From an uncultured Bacteroidales bacterium (GTDB taxonomy: Bacteria; Bacteroidota; Bacteroidia; Bacteroidales; UBA932), in assembly GCA_905235445.1 (NCBI GenBank), contig CAJOLJ010000023.1, positions 1-32,881 on the forward strand: a stretch of DNA of 32,881 nt. The letters are read 5' to 3'. This document shows positions 1 through 7,718 of the stretch, in pieces. Position 1 is the first letter of the stretch. Each line of letters opens with the position of its first letter. The translations under genes and the position numbers were made by a program. The notes under the pieces were generated by a model that saw nothing but the letters and a program-made list of their open reading frames with translations, did not search any database and was not told where the DNA came from.

Positions 1-175
1 TGACATCCCTGAGAGGAATTATCTGAATGCCGTTGCTGTACTTTAGGTACCAGCGCTGGAACTTGTCGAAGTCTACTCCCGACTCTAAGCAATAGTCGAC
101 CAGTGACTTGCCGAGGGACTTTCCCTCCTCCTCATAAGCCTTGAGGATTGACTCGTATTCTTTCTTGTTTGCCAT
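1..175 (-). CDS. Partial IS66-type accessory protein (TnpA-like), N-terminus only
   Basis: An open frame starts at ATG 175-173 and reads off the left edge of the window, giving 58 residues that begin MANKKEYESILKAYEEEGKS. The stretch LVDYCLESGVDFDKFQRWYL resembles the helix-turn-helix of small IS66 accessory proteins (a Cys or Arg-rich helix, then a short turn, then an aromatic and tryptophan-containing helix), and this is followed by the expected basic lysine/tyrosine segment. Such proteins help transposition but their biochemical role is poorly known. The position just inside a GTAAG-type end supports the call. There is no clear Shine-Dalgarno sequence. It could also be an unrelated small DNA-binding protein. 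Confidence 0.55.
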   Translation of the reverse strand, partial: MANKKEYESILKAYEEEGKSLGKSLVDYCLESGVDFDKFQRWYLKYSNGIQIIPLRDV

Positions 176-250
176 ATGTATGAAAATTTAGCACTATGGC
201 AAAGGTATCTATCACGCTCTGGAAATCCTAAAAAGCCGTTGAGTGCTTAC
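1..250 (-). mobile_element. One end of a probable IS66-family insertion sequence (partial)
   Basis: The minus strand beginning at 250 reads GTAAGCACTCAACGG, and IS66-family elements characteristically end in GTAA. An accessory-type small ORF starts 75 bases inside this end and runs out of the window, which is the normal order for IS66 (end, tnpA, tnpB, tnpC). The bases from 251 (GAACAATC) would then be the 8-bp target site. The other end is outside the window, so neither the matching inverted repeat nor the target duplication can be seen. The family assignment rests on the end sequence and on the style of the small protein. Confidence 0.55.
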
Positions 251-447
251 GAACAATCCTGCCCGCTTTCTTAATTGTAAGTATCCTGCATGGAACCGAG
301 GCCAGGTTGCCCAAACTTGTCCGTATGGTCAAGACGGCAGATGGAGAGGGATGCCAGCTGGAAAGTATTCATAAACATGTGAAAAAGCTTGCCATCAAGC
401 TTGGCATAATAGAAGAAGATGAGGCAAGGAGAAGACCCCAAGCAAGC
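251..447. other. Gene-free stretch beside the insertion-sequence end
   Basis: This lies between the predicted insertion-sequence end and the stop codon of the neighbouring minus-strand gene. One plus-strand frame stays open through it, from before 251 and on into the neighbouring gene. It contains a charged segment (about 307-444, TTG start) with the look of a protein C-terminus, such as KLGIIEEDEARRRPQ. It has no good start and no recognisable family. It may be the remnant of a gene cut by the insertion, or chance. I see no clear terminator here for the minus-strand operon that ends at 448. Confidence 0.3.
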
Positions 448-1470
448 CTATTTCTTTACGCCATAAGCATTGTCTGCGAAGCGACCCTCCTTGATTTTCT
501 TCATCCTATCGATGAAAGAAGTGCTGCTCTGGGCATCGTAATAGAAATTCTTTCGGGTAGTTGAGACCCTGCCGTCCGTCCTGTCCAAACAGAAGAAGTC
601 CACGTGCACATTGTTCTGGCTGTCGACCATGGTCACGCCAACGAGACGGTTGGACCAGGAGTCACCGCTCTTCTGCCTGTACTGGACATGGATAGCCTGT
701 TCAATATAGCATCCGGAAGGTGCCTGAAGGGTCAATTCCTTCTTGCTGATGCCTGTTTTCTCCCAGCTTTTAACTTCCACCACTTTGTTATCGCTTAAAC
801 TACGGATCACATAGTCCAGGCGGATCTTCTGCCTGTCCTTGCTGCCATTCACACCCCAGTTGTCGATAAGGACATTTACGGAAGTCGGACGTATCCTGCC
901 CTCCGGATAGACGGTCCTTAAAGTGGCGGCGGCGGCAATTTCCTTTTTCCTGGCGCTGACCCACTCATCGGTAGAGATTGACGACGAGGGGGCGGCACTG
1001 GAATAAAACATTGCCTCCTTTCTGATGATGCCTGCATGGGAGGAAGCTTTTGCGGAGTACTTCTTGTCCGCAGTCTCCAAGGTAAGGGTGAAAGAATCGC
1101 TGGAGGGGGTCACCACATAGTAGGCGGAATTGCAGGTCTGTGTATTCTTATTGCCTACCTTTGAGCGTATCTGCAAATGGAAGTTATCCACATGGGTGCC
1201 GGCCGGAATGTACAGATTGTGAGTGACAAGCGTTCCTGGCCACACGAAATCTTCCTCGAGGGTGATAAGTTCCAACGGGCGGTTGTCAATGTCGGAAAGC
1301 AGGACATAGTCTATCCGGGGCTTTATCTTGATGGTTGAGCCATAATGATTCAGCCCGGAGGACTCGACATAGACGTACAGTAACCTGGCATGGACGGCTT
1401 CCCCTGCCCTTAAGGGAAGTGTCAGAACGACCAGGAGGAAGGCGGTAACGATGGTTAAATAATTCTTCAT
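448..1470 (-). CDS. Secreted protein with two tandem beta domains, function unknown
   Basis: The protein has 340 residues from the ATG at 1470. That start is preferred over an upstream in-frame start because it opens directly on a signal peptide (MKNYLTIVTAFLLVVLTLPL then RAGEAVHA) and lies about 27 bases downstream of a perfect -7 box. The mature part seems to contain two related beta-rich units. The first has IKIKPRIDYVLLSDIDNRPLE and the second QKIRLDYVIRSLSDNKVVE; in both, the segment is followed by a similar strand pattern ending in a valine/threonine-rich edge. This suggests a duplicated immunoglobulin-like or similar sandwich, exported to the periplasm or surface. There are no obvious catalytic residues. 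It follows the Stealth gene by 168 bases with its own promoter. I do not recognise the family. Confidence 0.75.
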   Translation of the reverse strand: MKNYLTIVTAFLLVVLTLPLRAGEAVHARLLYVYVESSGLNHYGSTIKIKPRIDYVLLSDIDNRPLELITLEEDFVWPGTLVTHNLYIPAGTHVDNFHLQIRSKVGNKNTQTCNSAYYVVTPSSDSFTLTLETADKKYSAKASSHAGIIRKEAMFYSSAAPSSSISTDEWVSARKKEIAAAATLRTVYPEGRIRPTSVNVLIDNWGVNGSKDRQKIRLDYVIRSLSDNKVVEVKSWEKTGISKKELTLQAPSGCYIEQAIHVQYRQKSGDSWSNRLVGVTMVDSQNNVHVDFFCLDRTDGRVSTTRKNFYYDAQSSTSFIDRMKKIKEGRFADNAYGVKK

Positions 1471-1497
1471 AGGTTGTGCATTGAAATCTTTTTCGTC

Positions 1498-1505
1498 CAA
1501 AGTTA
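1498..1505 (-). promoter_or_regulatory. Bacteroidota -7 promoter box (TAACTTTG) for the 448-1470 gene
   Basis: The minus strand reads TAACTTTG, a full match to the TAnnTTTG consensus, 27 bases before the start codon. No convincing TTTG -33 box sits at the usual 19-21 base spacing, so strength is uncertain. Confidence 0.5.
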
Positions 1506-1638
1506 TGGAATTCCAACGACAAAAGTCTCCTTTCCAGGGAATAATGCGCCTATCGACCCGGAAAATGAAGTGGAATTTCCAAGCAGGAAGTTTGACCCCG
1601 TCCAGCACATAATTACGGTCAGGGAAATAGGAACGGCC

Positions 1639-2520
1639 CTAGACCTCGAACCTGCTCTTCTGCGGGAACTTTCTTTGGAATGCCTCCAAGAGGACATCCC
1701 TGCTTCGCAGGTACTTTTCGGGAGGCATCTTGGCGTCATTGAGGCACAGAAGGGACACCCCGCCGCTATCCAGGATGAATGAGGCAACGTCCTCCGCCTT
1801 TCTGAACCCGAGCGAGAAGAACTTGGCTTTCTGCCTCTGTCTTATGGCGATCCCGCTGTGGAGCATGTAGTCCAGGAAGAGGTACTGGTTGATGTTGCGA
1901 GGACTCCTCACGGTGGTAATGGATGAGAGGATATCCTCCCTGGCCATTTCAAAGACCTTCCCATTGACGCTTCTAAGCATCGGGGAGCAGTTATGCTGGG
2001 GCCTCACGAAGAGAGGGGACGGGGAAAGGCCGAGAATCTTCCTTGAAAGGGCGTCACTGTTGCGACAGCGTTTGAGATAATCCGTCGGTGAAAAGAGAAT
2101 GGTGGAGAACCCGGTCCGCGGTCTGCCGCCGGGAAAGCAGTCATCCTCCGATATGGGCCCCACCGGAAAGAAGTCATCATTGAAATACAGGAACCTTTCC
2201 CCGAGGGAGGGGATCCTGTGAAGGAACATTTCGATGGCGGTGCTGTTGAACGTGGGAAGATACTCCCCCGGGATGAACTCATCATGTCTCACGACATGGA
2301 CTTCCTCCCTGTTCACCCACCCGGGAACCTGTGAATCCCTGCTTACCGCAAGAAACACCCTCTCCACCGAAGGCATGTACTTTTCAATGCCCCGGAGAAG
2401 ATACTTCAGCGTCCCCATGTCCCTGTATCTCTTCTCAATGGGAGGCACGTCAAGAGTCCTGGCATAGTCATCCTGCCACTGAGGGTCCTCCCCGCATACG
2501 TATGTGATGACTATATCCAA
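1639..2520 (-). CDS. Stealth-family sugar-phosphate transferase (capsule/glycan phosphotransferase)
   Basis: This 293-residue protein has the Stealth signature. Conserved region 1 is at the very N-terminus (DIVITYVCGEDPQW, residues 2-15). The long region 2 (about 31-120) contains RYRDMGTLKYLLRGIEKY, EYLPTFNSTAIEMFLHRIP and FLYFNDDFFP, and a shorter region 3 is near 172-182 (RPQHNCSPML). Stealth proteins transfer hexose-1-phosphate to glycans, as in bacterial capsule synthesis; the animal relative is GlcNAc-1-phosphotransferase (GNPTAB). It has no signal peptide and is presumably cytosolic. The only usable start is TTG at 2520: the frame upstream meets a stop at about 2560 with no ATG or GTG between. 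It lies 25 bases after the hydrolase gene, so the two are probably co-transcribed. The acceptor glycan is unknown. Confidence 0.9.
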   Translation of the reverse strand: MDIVITYVCGEDPQWQDDYARTLDVPPIEKRYRDMGTLKYLLRGIEKYMPSVERVFLAVSRDSQVPGWVNREEVHVVRHDEFIPGEYLPTFNSTAIEMFLHRIPSLGERFLYFNDDFFPVGPISEDDCFPGGRPRTGFSTILFSPTDYLKRCRNSDALSRKILGLSPSPLFVRPQHNCSPMLRSVNGKVFEMAREDILSSITTVRSPRNINQYLFLDYMLHSGIAIRQRQKAKFFSLGFRKAEDVASFILDSGGVSLLCLNDAKMPPEKYLRSRDVLLEAFQRKFPQKSRFEV

Positions 2521-2545
2521 GTCGGTTCTTTTTTGAAAACGGGAA

Positions 2546-3391
2546 TTACGGTTTGTCGATTATGGTGAGAGATTTCCTGAAATCATCGTCCACATCCATA
2601 TAGGCCCTGTCGATGACTCTCCTTGTCAATTCGACGGTAGTGTCCGCCGGCCTTCCGTCCTGGGACAACGAATGCTTGAAGAGCCAGTCGTAGACCATCT
2701 CGGTATAAAATATCCTTGCGATCTTGGAATGGTCGAAGCCTTCCATGAAGTCGAGCCTCACCCTCGCTCCCGTAGCAAAAGTGTGCAGCCAGTCGAACAC
2801 GACCTGGGAACGGCTTGAGTCTATGACCTCATCCTTGGTCCCATGGATGAGCCAGAGGGGGACCTCGTCAAGGTTGGAGAATTCAGGACGGGGGATGGCT
2901 CCGCACACCGCCATTGCAGCAGCGACCCTCTCGGGATGCTGGTAGGAGAATTCCAGGGTGCCCACCCCACCGGTACTCATGCCCAGGACATAGACCCTCG
3001 TGGTGTCATAAGGCACCTTCTCCTTTGCCCAGTCCAGGATATTTATCAGGCGGTCCGGGTTCCAGGCGGTCCTCATTCCGTTTTCCTTGCCGAAGGTCTG
3101 TGGCTGGATTACCACTGCATCTATCCTCTGTCCCCTCTTGATGGCATCGATGGTCCCGTAGCGGATAGCCGTGTTCATATTGCGGCCAATGAGGCTGCCG
3201 CCATGAAGGAACAGTATCAGCGGCTTTGTCCTCTTCACCGAGTCCGTGGCCTCGAGATACCCCTGCGGAGTGTACAGCCAGAAGTTGTACCCTTCTTTGA
3301 CGGAGTCCCTGCATGCTGTTATGACCTGGGCATGACAGAAGGTCTCGCAAAGGGCCATCGCAACTATGATCAATAGACTTATTCTTTTCAT
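2546..3391 (-). CDS. Secreted alpha/beta-hydrolase (esterase-like)
   Basis: The 281-residue protein starts with a signal peptide (MKRISLLIIVAMALCETFCH, cleavage near AQ). It carries a complete alpha/beta-hydrolase set: the oxyanion motif HGG at 63-65, nucleophile S139 in GMSTGG, acid D187 in HGTKDEVID, and histidine H221 in FDHSK. The layout resembles the polyhydroxybutyrate-depolymerase/feruloyl-esterase-like group of secreted esterases, but the substrate cannot be read from the sequence. It is the first gene of the minus-strand run that continues with the Stealth gene, and a -7 box about 86 bases upstream probably drives it. A role in deacylating a glycan or phenolic ester is only an inference from the family. 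Confidence 0.85.
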   Translation of the reverse strand: MKRISLLIIVAMALCETFCHAQVITACRDSVKEGYNFWLYTPQGYLEATDSVKRTKPLILFLHGGSLIGRNMNTAIRYGTIDAIKRGQRIDAVVIQPQTFGKENGMRTAWNPDRLINILDWAKEKVPYDTTRVYVLGMSTGGVGTLEFSYQHPERVAAAMAVCGAIPRPEFSNLDEVPLWLIHGTKDEVIDSSRSQVVFDWLHTFATGARVRLDFMEGFDHSKIARIFYTEMVYDWLFKHSLSQDGRPADTTVELTRRVIDRAYMDVDDDFRKSLTIIDKP

Positions 3392-3476
3392 AATAACTTT
3401 GTTATGCCTCCTTCCCCATCAACTGCCCCTCTTCTCCCGGCAAAGGGGAAACGGCTAACTTCCAATGAACGGAGTG

Positions 3477-3484
3477 CAAAAGTA
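3477..3484 (-). promoter_or_regulatory. -7 promoter box (TACTTTTG) for the hydrolase-Stealth operon
   Basis: The minus strand reads TACTTTTGCAC, a full TAnnTTTG match, 86 bases before the start of the hydrolase gene. It sits only about 30 bases downstream of the terminator tail of the preceding TPR gene, as expected for a separate unit. A -33 box is not clear. Confidence 0.5.
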
Positions 3485-3512
3485 CAACTTTTTCCAATAT
3501 ATCACCTAGTTG

Positions 3513-3566
3513 CATAAAAAGCCCTGGAGGGGGGAGGTCGTACCCTATACCCCGCTCCAGGCTTGC
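3513..3566 (-). terminator. Rho-independent terminator of the TPR gene
   Basis: Arms at 3555-3564 and 3519-3529 pair AAGCCTGGAG with CTCCAGGGCTT (one bulged base). On the minus strand the hairpin is followed at once by TTTTTAT. It lies about 50 bases after the TPR stop codon. Confidence 0.65.
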
Positions 3567-3617
3567 TGGGTGGCACACTTCAGCTACTCCTCCCCCCTCC
3601 TCTTCCCGCTGTGCACA

Positions 3618-4817
3618 CTACTTCCCTTCATACATGAACTGCTCCCTTTTCACGTCCTCCAGCCTCTCCCTGGCGAGCTCATAGTCGGGGTCATTCTTGC
3701 TTGCCACCTTCAGGAATCTCTCGTACCAGAAAATGGCGCTTCGGAAGTCTTTCTTGCTGCTGTAGCAGTAAGCCAGGGCTGTGTAGCATTCATACCTACG
3801 GGGATCCGTCGCAATGGCTTTTTGGTAGTACTCGATGGCTCCGTCCCATTCAAAGCGGCGGTAATGCCCGAAGGCCCGGGCATAGTAGATCCTGTAAAGG
3901 ACCCTGGGGTCCGGGCGCAGCATGTCCCTGGCCTTGTCCAGCCACTTGAGGGACGGGGTGATGTCATCGTAATGGTACTTGTCCTCGAGATATGCAAGCG
4001 ATAGCGCAAGGTTCACGTCAGAGGAATCCCTCTGCCATGCCTTCAGGAGCTCCTCCTCGGCCTCGGGGAAAGCATCGCACTCAATGAGGCTGAGTCCCAG
4101 ATAGAGATGAGTGTAGTAAGAGTCGTCCTCCAGGGAATCCCTGAGGAAGAGGAACTCGTCCCTTGAGTTCCAGTACTCCTTCTCAAGGTAGAAAGCCTTC
4201 CCCCTGATGGAATGGATGGGGATGTTCCCCGGGTCCAGCGAAAGATAGCCCCCGGTGAGGTCAAGGACCCTCTTGTACTCGTTCTTGTTCACCAGCAGCG
4301 TGGCCAGTTTAGAAACCACAGTGGCGTTGCGGGGTTTTCTCTGAAGGGACATCTCATAATGGAGGATGGCGGAGTCCGGCTGCTGCTCCTGTACATAGGC
4401 ATCCCCGAGCATAGAGAGAATGCTCGGTATGGTATCGGTCTTCGTTATCTCCCTGCCAAGTTCTATGCACGCAGGATAGTTCCTCATCCTGAAGTCAATG
4501 ACTGCAAGGCGGACCTTGCAGGTGAGGTCTTCGGGGCTTATCAACGAAAGGACGCCGTACACACTGCGTGCGTTTTCCAGCTCTCCCGACTGGAAGTGAC
4601 AGTCGGCAAGTTCGGAAAGGAGCTGCACCGAAGGGGCGGCAGGGTCCATGGCAGAGGAGAGGAGCTGCGCCGCTTCCTCGAAACGGTACTGGCTTCGGAG
4701 AATCCTGGCCTCCTCAATGACGGAGGCGGGTGATAATGAGGAAGGGGGGTCCTGCGCCCCGAGGAGCATCGGGGCGAGAAGCGAAATCAAAACAAGGAGT
4801 GCTCGTCTACTATTCAT
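3618..4817 (-). CDS. Secreted tetratricopeptide-repeat protein
   Basis: The protein has 399 residues from the ATG at 4817, which opens on a signal peptide (MNSRRALLVLISLLAPMLLG, then AQ). An in-frame ATG ten codons earlier is less likely. The rest is helical TPR repeats from about residue 30 to 390. Clear units include ALLRSQYRFEEAAQLL-type, GDAYVQEQQPDSAILHYEMS, GLSLIECDAFPEAEEELLKA, YYQKAIATDPRRYECYTALA and CYSSKKDFRSAIFWYERFLK. TPRs bind other proteins, so this is probably a periplasmic scaffold; no enzyme domain is present. It is divergent from the 4926 gene across about 108 bases and ends in its own terminator. The partner is unknown. Confidence 0.85.
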   Translation of the reverse strand: MNSRRALLVLISLLAPMLLGAQDPPSSLSPASVIEEARILRSQYRFEEAAQLLSSAMDPAAPSVQLLSELADCHFQSGELENARSVYGVLSLISPEDLTCKVRLAVIDFRMRNYPACIELGREITKTDTIPSILSMLGDAYVQEQQPDSAILHYEMSLQRKPRNATVVSKLATLLVNKNEYKRVLDLTGGYLSLDPGNIPIHSIRGKAFYLEKEYWNSRDEFLFLRDSLEDDSYYTHLYLGLSLIECDAFPEAEEELLKAWQRDSSDVNLALSLAYLEDKYHYDDITPSLKWLDKARDMLRPDPRVLYRIYYARAFGHYRRFEWDGAIEYYQKAIATDPRRYECYTALAYCYSSKKDFRSAIFWYERFLKVASKNDPDYELARERLEDVKREQFMYEGK

Positions 4818-4887
4818 CTTGAAGGATAACTGGAATAACGGGCGCAAGTTAGCAAAAAAACGGCAATGGCATTTCAGATAAAAATCC

Positions 4888-4895
4888 TATCTTTG
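4888..4895 (+). promoter_or_regulatory. -7 promoter box (TATCTTTG) for the 4926-8684 operon
   Basis: TATCTTTG is a full match to TAnnTTTG. Its position predicts transcription starting around 4902, which argues against start codons at 4866 and 4905 and for the ATG at 4926. No clear -33 TTTG is present. Confidence 0.5.
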
Positions 4896-4925
4896 TTTCC
4901 ATGGATGCGCAACAGATGTTTTCAC

Positions 4926-6743
4926 ATGTTAACGGAAACCATTAAGTACTTCTCTCCCGACGGGTCCAAGTTCCTCTGCCAGGAATGCCATGGCCTTGGC
5001 GAAAGCGGGCTCACCGAGACCGATGAACTCATCATGCGCGGCACCCTCACCGGGAATATCCTCTTCAGCAAGGACAACGTCTTAATGTACGGGACCCCCT
5101 CGGCGGACGCCATGTTCAATGAACGAGGGGACAGGGTATTCGTCCGTGGAGCCATCTATCCCCAAGGGACTTTTCCCTGCATGGATGACGATCTTGAAGA
5201 TATCCCCGTCCAGGAGGTAATCCTCGTCCTGGACGCAAACAGCGGGGAGGTCCTCTTCTCCCATGAACTTACCTCCCCCGTCACTGAAATAGGCTGGAAG
5301 GATGGAGGGAATGACATCTTTTTCAAAAGCAGGTCCGCCCCTCTAAAAAGGGGCACCCACAGTGTTTTCGACAAACCTGACTCTGCCCAGGACCCCGGAC
5401 AGGCCAAAAGGAAGCCGGGAGTGGATATCCACAAATTCCATAGCCCTGACAGCTCCAGATATCTTTTCCAGGAATCCTCCGCTCCCGATGACAAGGGACC
5501 ATCCCGGACGTACTGTCTCTCGGTCTGTGACACCCTGACGGGAGAAATCATTTCCCTAAGGGATGACATAGTCATGGACGAGGCTTTCGCAGGGCCCATG
5601 ATGTGGAACGGCAGAGGTGACAGGTTTTTTGTCTACGGAAGGATCTTTTCCGAGGGCACACTTCCCCGGGAGAACGACCGGCTTGACTGTCTGGTATGCA
5701 TGGAAGGCATACTTGTCATAGACGCCTCCGACGGAAAAGTCCTTTTCACCCACATGACTCCCTTCCCCATCACCGAGATAGGCTGGCAAAGTGGTGAGAA
5801 TGACATTTATTTCAAAGCTGAATCTCAAAGCGAGGCCGCCTTTGCCAAGGCATACATGAACATGGTCCCGTCAGACCCCGCTTCGACCTACTATCCCGAA
5901 AATGACCCTTCAAGGCTGGAATACCATCTTTTCTATTACGATGCCCGCTACGTAAGGGAGAGTCCCATTGAATATGCCACCAGGATGAGGGAAAAGTATT
6001 TCCGGGAACATGGGGTGGGAGAGGGCCAAATCTGCCGCTGCATAAAGAAAGACCGTCCCTACAGGACCGGGGCTCCACTGGGCCTGACAACCCCCTCTCC
6101 GTCCTCTTTTTCAGAGAGCGAAGACAAGGAGGCAGCCGCCACAATCACCTTTGCAGACGAAATGCCTGGCAAGGATGGGCCAGGGTTGGATAAGACACCT
6201 GAGAAAAGATGCAATCGCCCCGTAGCCCCCCTCAATTCTCCCAAGTCCCCGTCGATGGGGAATAAAGAGTCCTCCTCCTTGCCAATCATTCTCGCGGGAG
6301 GGTTTTTCCTCATGGTACTGCTGGGACCGCTCTTAATAATACATGGCCGGACGGAGGCGGGGTTGTCCTGTCTGTCCCTAAGCATTGCGCTCGTTCTGGG
6401 CATCCTGGCCTGCAATATAAAGGCATGGGGCGCCTCCCCCGACAAAAAGCCCTTCCTGTGGAAGGCTCTTGTCTTCCTGGGGATGTGCTTTACCACCATC
6501 CCCTACTATATTCCGAAGCTCACTCTCTTGCTGCTTTCCCGACTCAGCAGCGCGGCGAAGACAGGCCCCCTCTGGGTTTTGGCGGGAGGATCCGCCCTTT
6601 GGCTGGGACTTATTCTCTGGGCACGGCATACTGAGGGAAAGGACATCCACGGAAAAAAATCCACGGTCACCTTCTTCGTCGTCCCCATATCCGTTGCCAT
6701 GATAGTGGGACACATTGTTTTCCTGTTCATTGCCATGAAATGA
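4926..6743 (+). CDS. Duplicated beta-repeat domain fused to five membrane helices, unknown function
   Basis: The protein has 605 residues from ATG 4926, chosen because the -7 box at 4888-4895 would leave the earlier starts untranscribed or leaderless. Residues about 5-140 and 175-320 are two copies of one module. Matching pieces are FSPDGSKFLCQE and FHSPDSSRYLFQE, NERGDRVFVRGAIYPQGTFP and NGRGDRFFVYGRIFSEGTLP, and PVTEIGWKDGGNDIFFK and PITEIGWQSGENDIYFK. They look like WD40/PD40-type propeller blades. A polar linker (about 330-455) leads to five hydrophobic segments between about 455 and 605. There is no signal peptide, so the repeats should be cytosolic and tethered at the C-terminus. It starts an operon with the PARG and NAGPA genes. 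No known family is recognised. Confidence 0.8.
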   Translation: MLTETIKYFSPDGSKFLCQECHGLGESGLTETDELIMRGTLTGNILFSKDNVLMYGTPSADAMFNERGDRVFVRGAIYPQGTFPCMDDDLEDIPVQEVILVLDANSGEVLFSHELTSPVTEIGWKDGGNDIFFKSRSAPLKRGTHSVFDKPDSAQDPGQAKRKPGVDIHKFHSPDSSRYLFQESSAPDDKGPSRTYCLSVCDTLTGEIISLRDDIVMDEAFAGPMMWNGRGDRFFVYGRIFSEGTLPRENDRLDCLVCMEGILVIDASDGKVLFTHMTPFPITEIGWQSGENDIYFKAESQSEAAFAKAYMNMVPSDPASTYYPENDPSRLEYHLFYYDARYVRESPIEYATRMREKYFREHGVGEGQICRCIKKDRPYRTGAPLGLTTPSPSSFSESEDKEAAATITFADEMPGKDGPGLDKTPEKRCNRPVAPLNSPKSPSMGNKESSSLPIILAGGFFLMVLLGPLLIIHGRTEAGLSCLSLSIALVLGILACNIKAWGASPDKKPFLWKALVFLGMCFTTIPYYIPKLTLLLLSRLSSAAKTGPLWVLAGGSALWLGLILWARHTEGKDIHGKKSTVTFFVVPISVAMIVGHIVFLFIAMK

Positions 6744-6792
6744 CACCCTGGCACGCCGCATAACGAATCAAACAACCCCTTTACGGAACAAC

Positions 6793-7698
6793 ATGCAACC
6801 GCAAAAATTCACTTCAGCAAATTACTCCGATGTCAAGAGACTCCGGGTCAAGATATTCGAGCAGAACCTGGATATCTTTGCAAGGGGCTACTACGAGGAC
6901 AAGTACACCGGACGCTACCGCTTCGAGAATACCGACATACTGCAGGAAGAATCCATGATGTACAGTGAGCCTTTCGAACTGGAGGGCTACCCTCCGGTGG
7001 AGGGAGGATGCAGGGTCGAGGTGGTAAGCGGTGACTGCATAGAGGTGGCACGCACCCTGGACCGGGACGGCTATGCGGTGGCCCTTCTGAACATGGCCAG
7101 CAGTTCCCGCCCGGGAGGAGGAGTCCAGAGCGGGGCCGGGGCCCAGGAAGAGCAGCTTTGCCGCCGCTCCAACCTCATCCTCTCATTATACCGGTTCTCA
7201 CCCGAGATGATCCGTCAGTATCCTGCCCTCGGTCTCGAGAAGAGCGAGGACCACTACCCGATGCACCCGGAGTGGGGCGGGATATACTCCCCCTGCGTCA
7301 CTTTCTTCAGGGAGAGCGAGAGAAAGGGCTACGCCCTCATGGACGAGCCATTCACGATAGGGGTGGTATCGGTAGCGGCATTGAAAAGTCCGATGCTCAC
7401 CCCCGGGGGAAGGCTCAATGAAAAAGATGAGAGAACCACCAGGAGAAAGGTCCGGACAATCCTCCGGATAGCCCTGGAGAACGGCCATGACGCCATCGTC
7501 CTGGGAGCGCTCGGATGCGGGGCCTACGGCAACCCCCCGTCCCATGTGGCAGAAATCTTCCATCAGGTCCTGGAAGAAGAGGAGTTCAAGGACCAGTTCA
7601 GAAAAGTAGTCTTCGCCATCCTCGAGGATCATAACTCGCTCCGTAACCCGGAAGGCGGCAACCTCGCCCCCTTCAAAAAAGAGTTCAAAGCCAAATAA
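6793..7698 (+). CDS. Microbial-type poly(ADP-ribose) glycohydrolase (PARG) family protein, TIGR02452
   Basis: The 301-residue protein matches the DUF2263/TIGR02452 macrodomain-related family. Its catalytic signature is intact: GGG at 108-110, seven residues, then QEE at 118-120 (PGGGVQSGAGAQEEQLCRRS). It also shows the family's IYSPCVTFFR strand and the late LGALGCGAYGNPP loop (around 235-250). Such enzymes remove ADP-ribose from modified proteins or nucleic acids in the cytosol, using the paired glutamates for catalysis. It follows the membrane-repeat gene by 49 bases and precedes the NAGPA-like gene by 20, so the three are probably co-transcribed. No ADP-ribosyl transferase partner is visible in the window. 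The substrate is unknown. Confidence 0.88.
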   Translation: MQPQKFTSANYSDVKRLRVKIFEQNLDIFARGYYEDKYTGRYRFENTDILQEESMMYSEPFELEGYPPVEGGCRVEVVSGDCIEVARTLDRDGYAVALLNMASSSRPGGGVQSGAGAQEEQLCRRSNLILSLYRFSPEMIRQYPALGLEKSEDHYPMHPEWGGIYSPCVTFFRESERKGYALMDEPFTIGVVSVAALKSPMLTPGGRLNEKDERTTRRKVRTILRIALENGHDAIVLGALGCGAYGNPPSHVAEIFHQVLEEEEFKDQFRKVVFAILEDHNSLRNPEGGNLAPFKKEFKAK

Positions 7699-7718
7699 TT
7701 TCCTAATACCGACAATCC

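Noticed and set aside
307..564. A plus-strand 85-codon frame beginning TTG, partly overlapping the neighbouring gene
   Set aside because: No family or clear start; the last third lies opposite a convincing minus-strand gene. It may be a gene remnant and is described under the 251-447 stretch only.
1486..1608. A longer reading of the secreted protein gene back to 1608
   Set aside because: It passes through the -7 box, and the signal peptide begins at ATG 1470.
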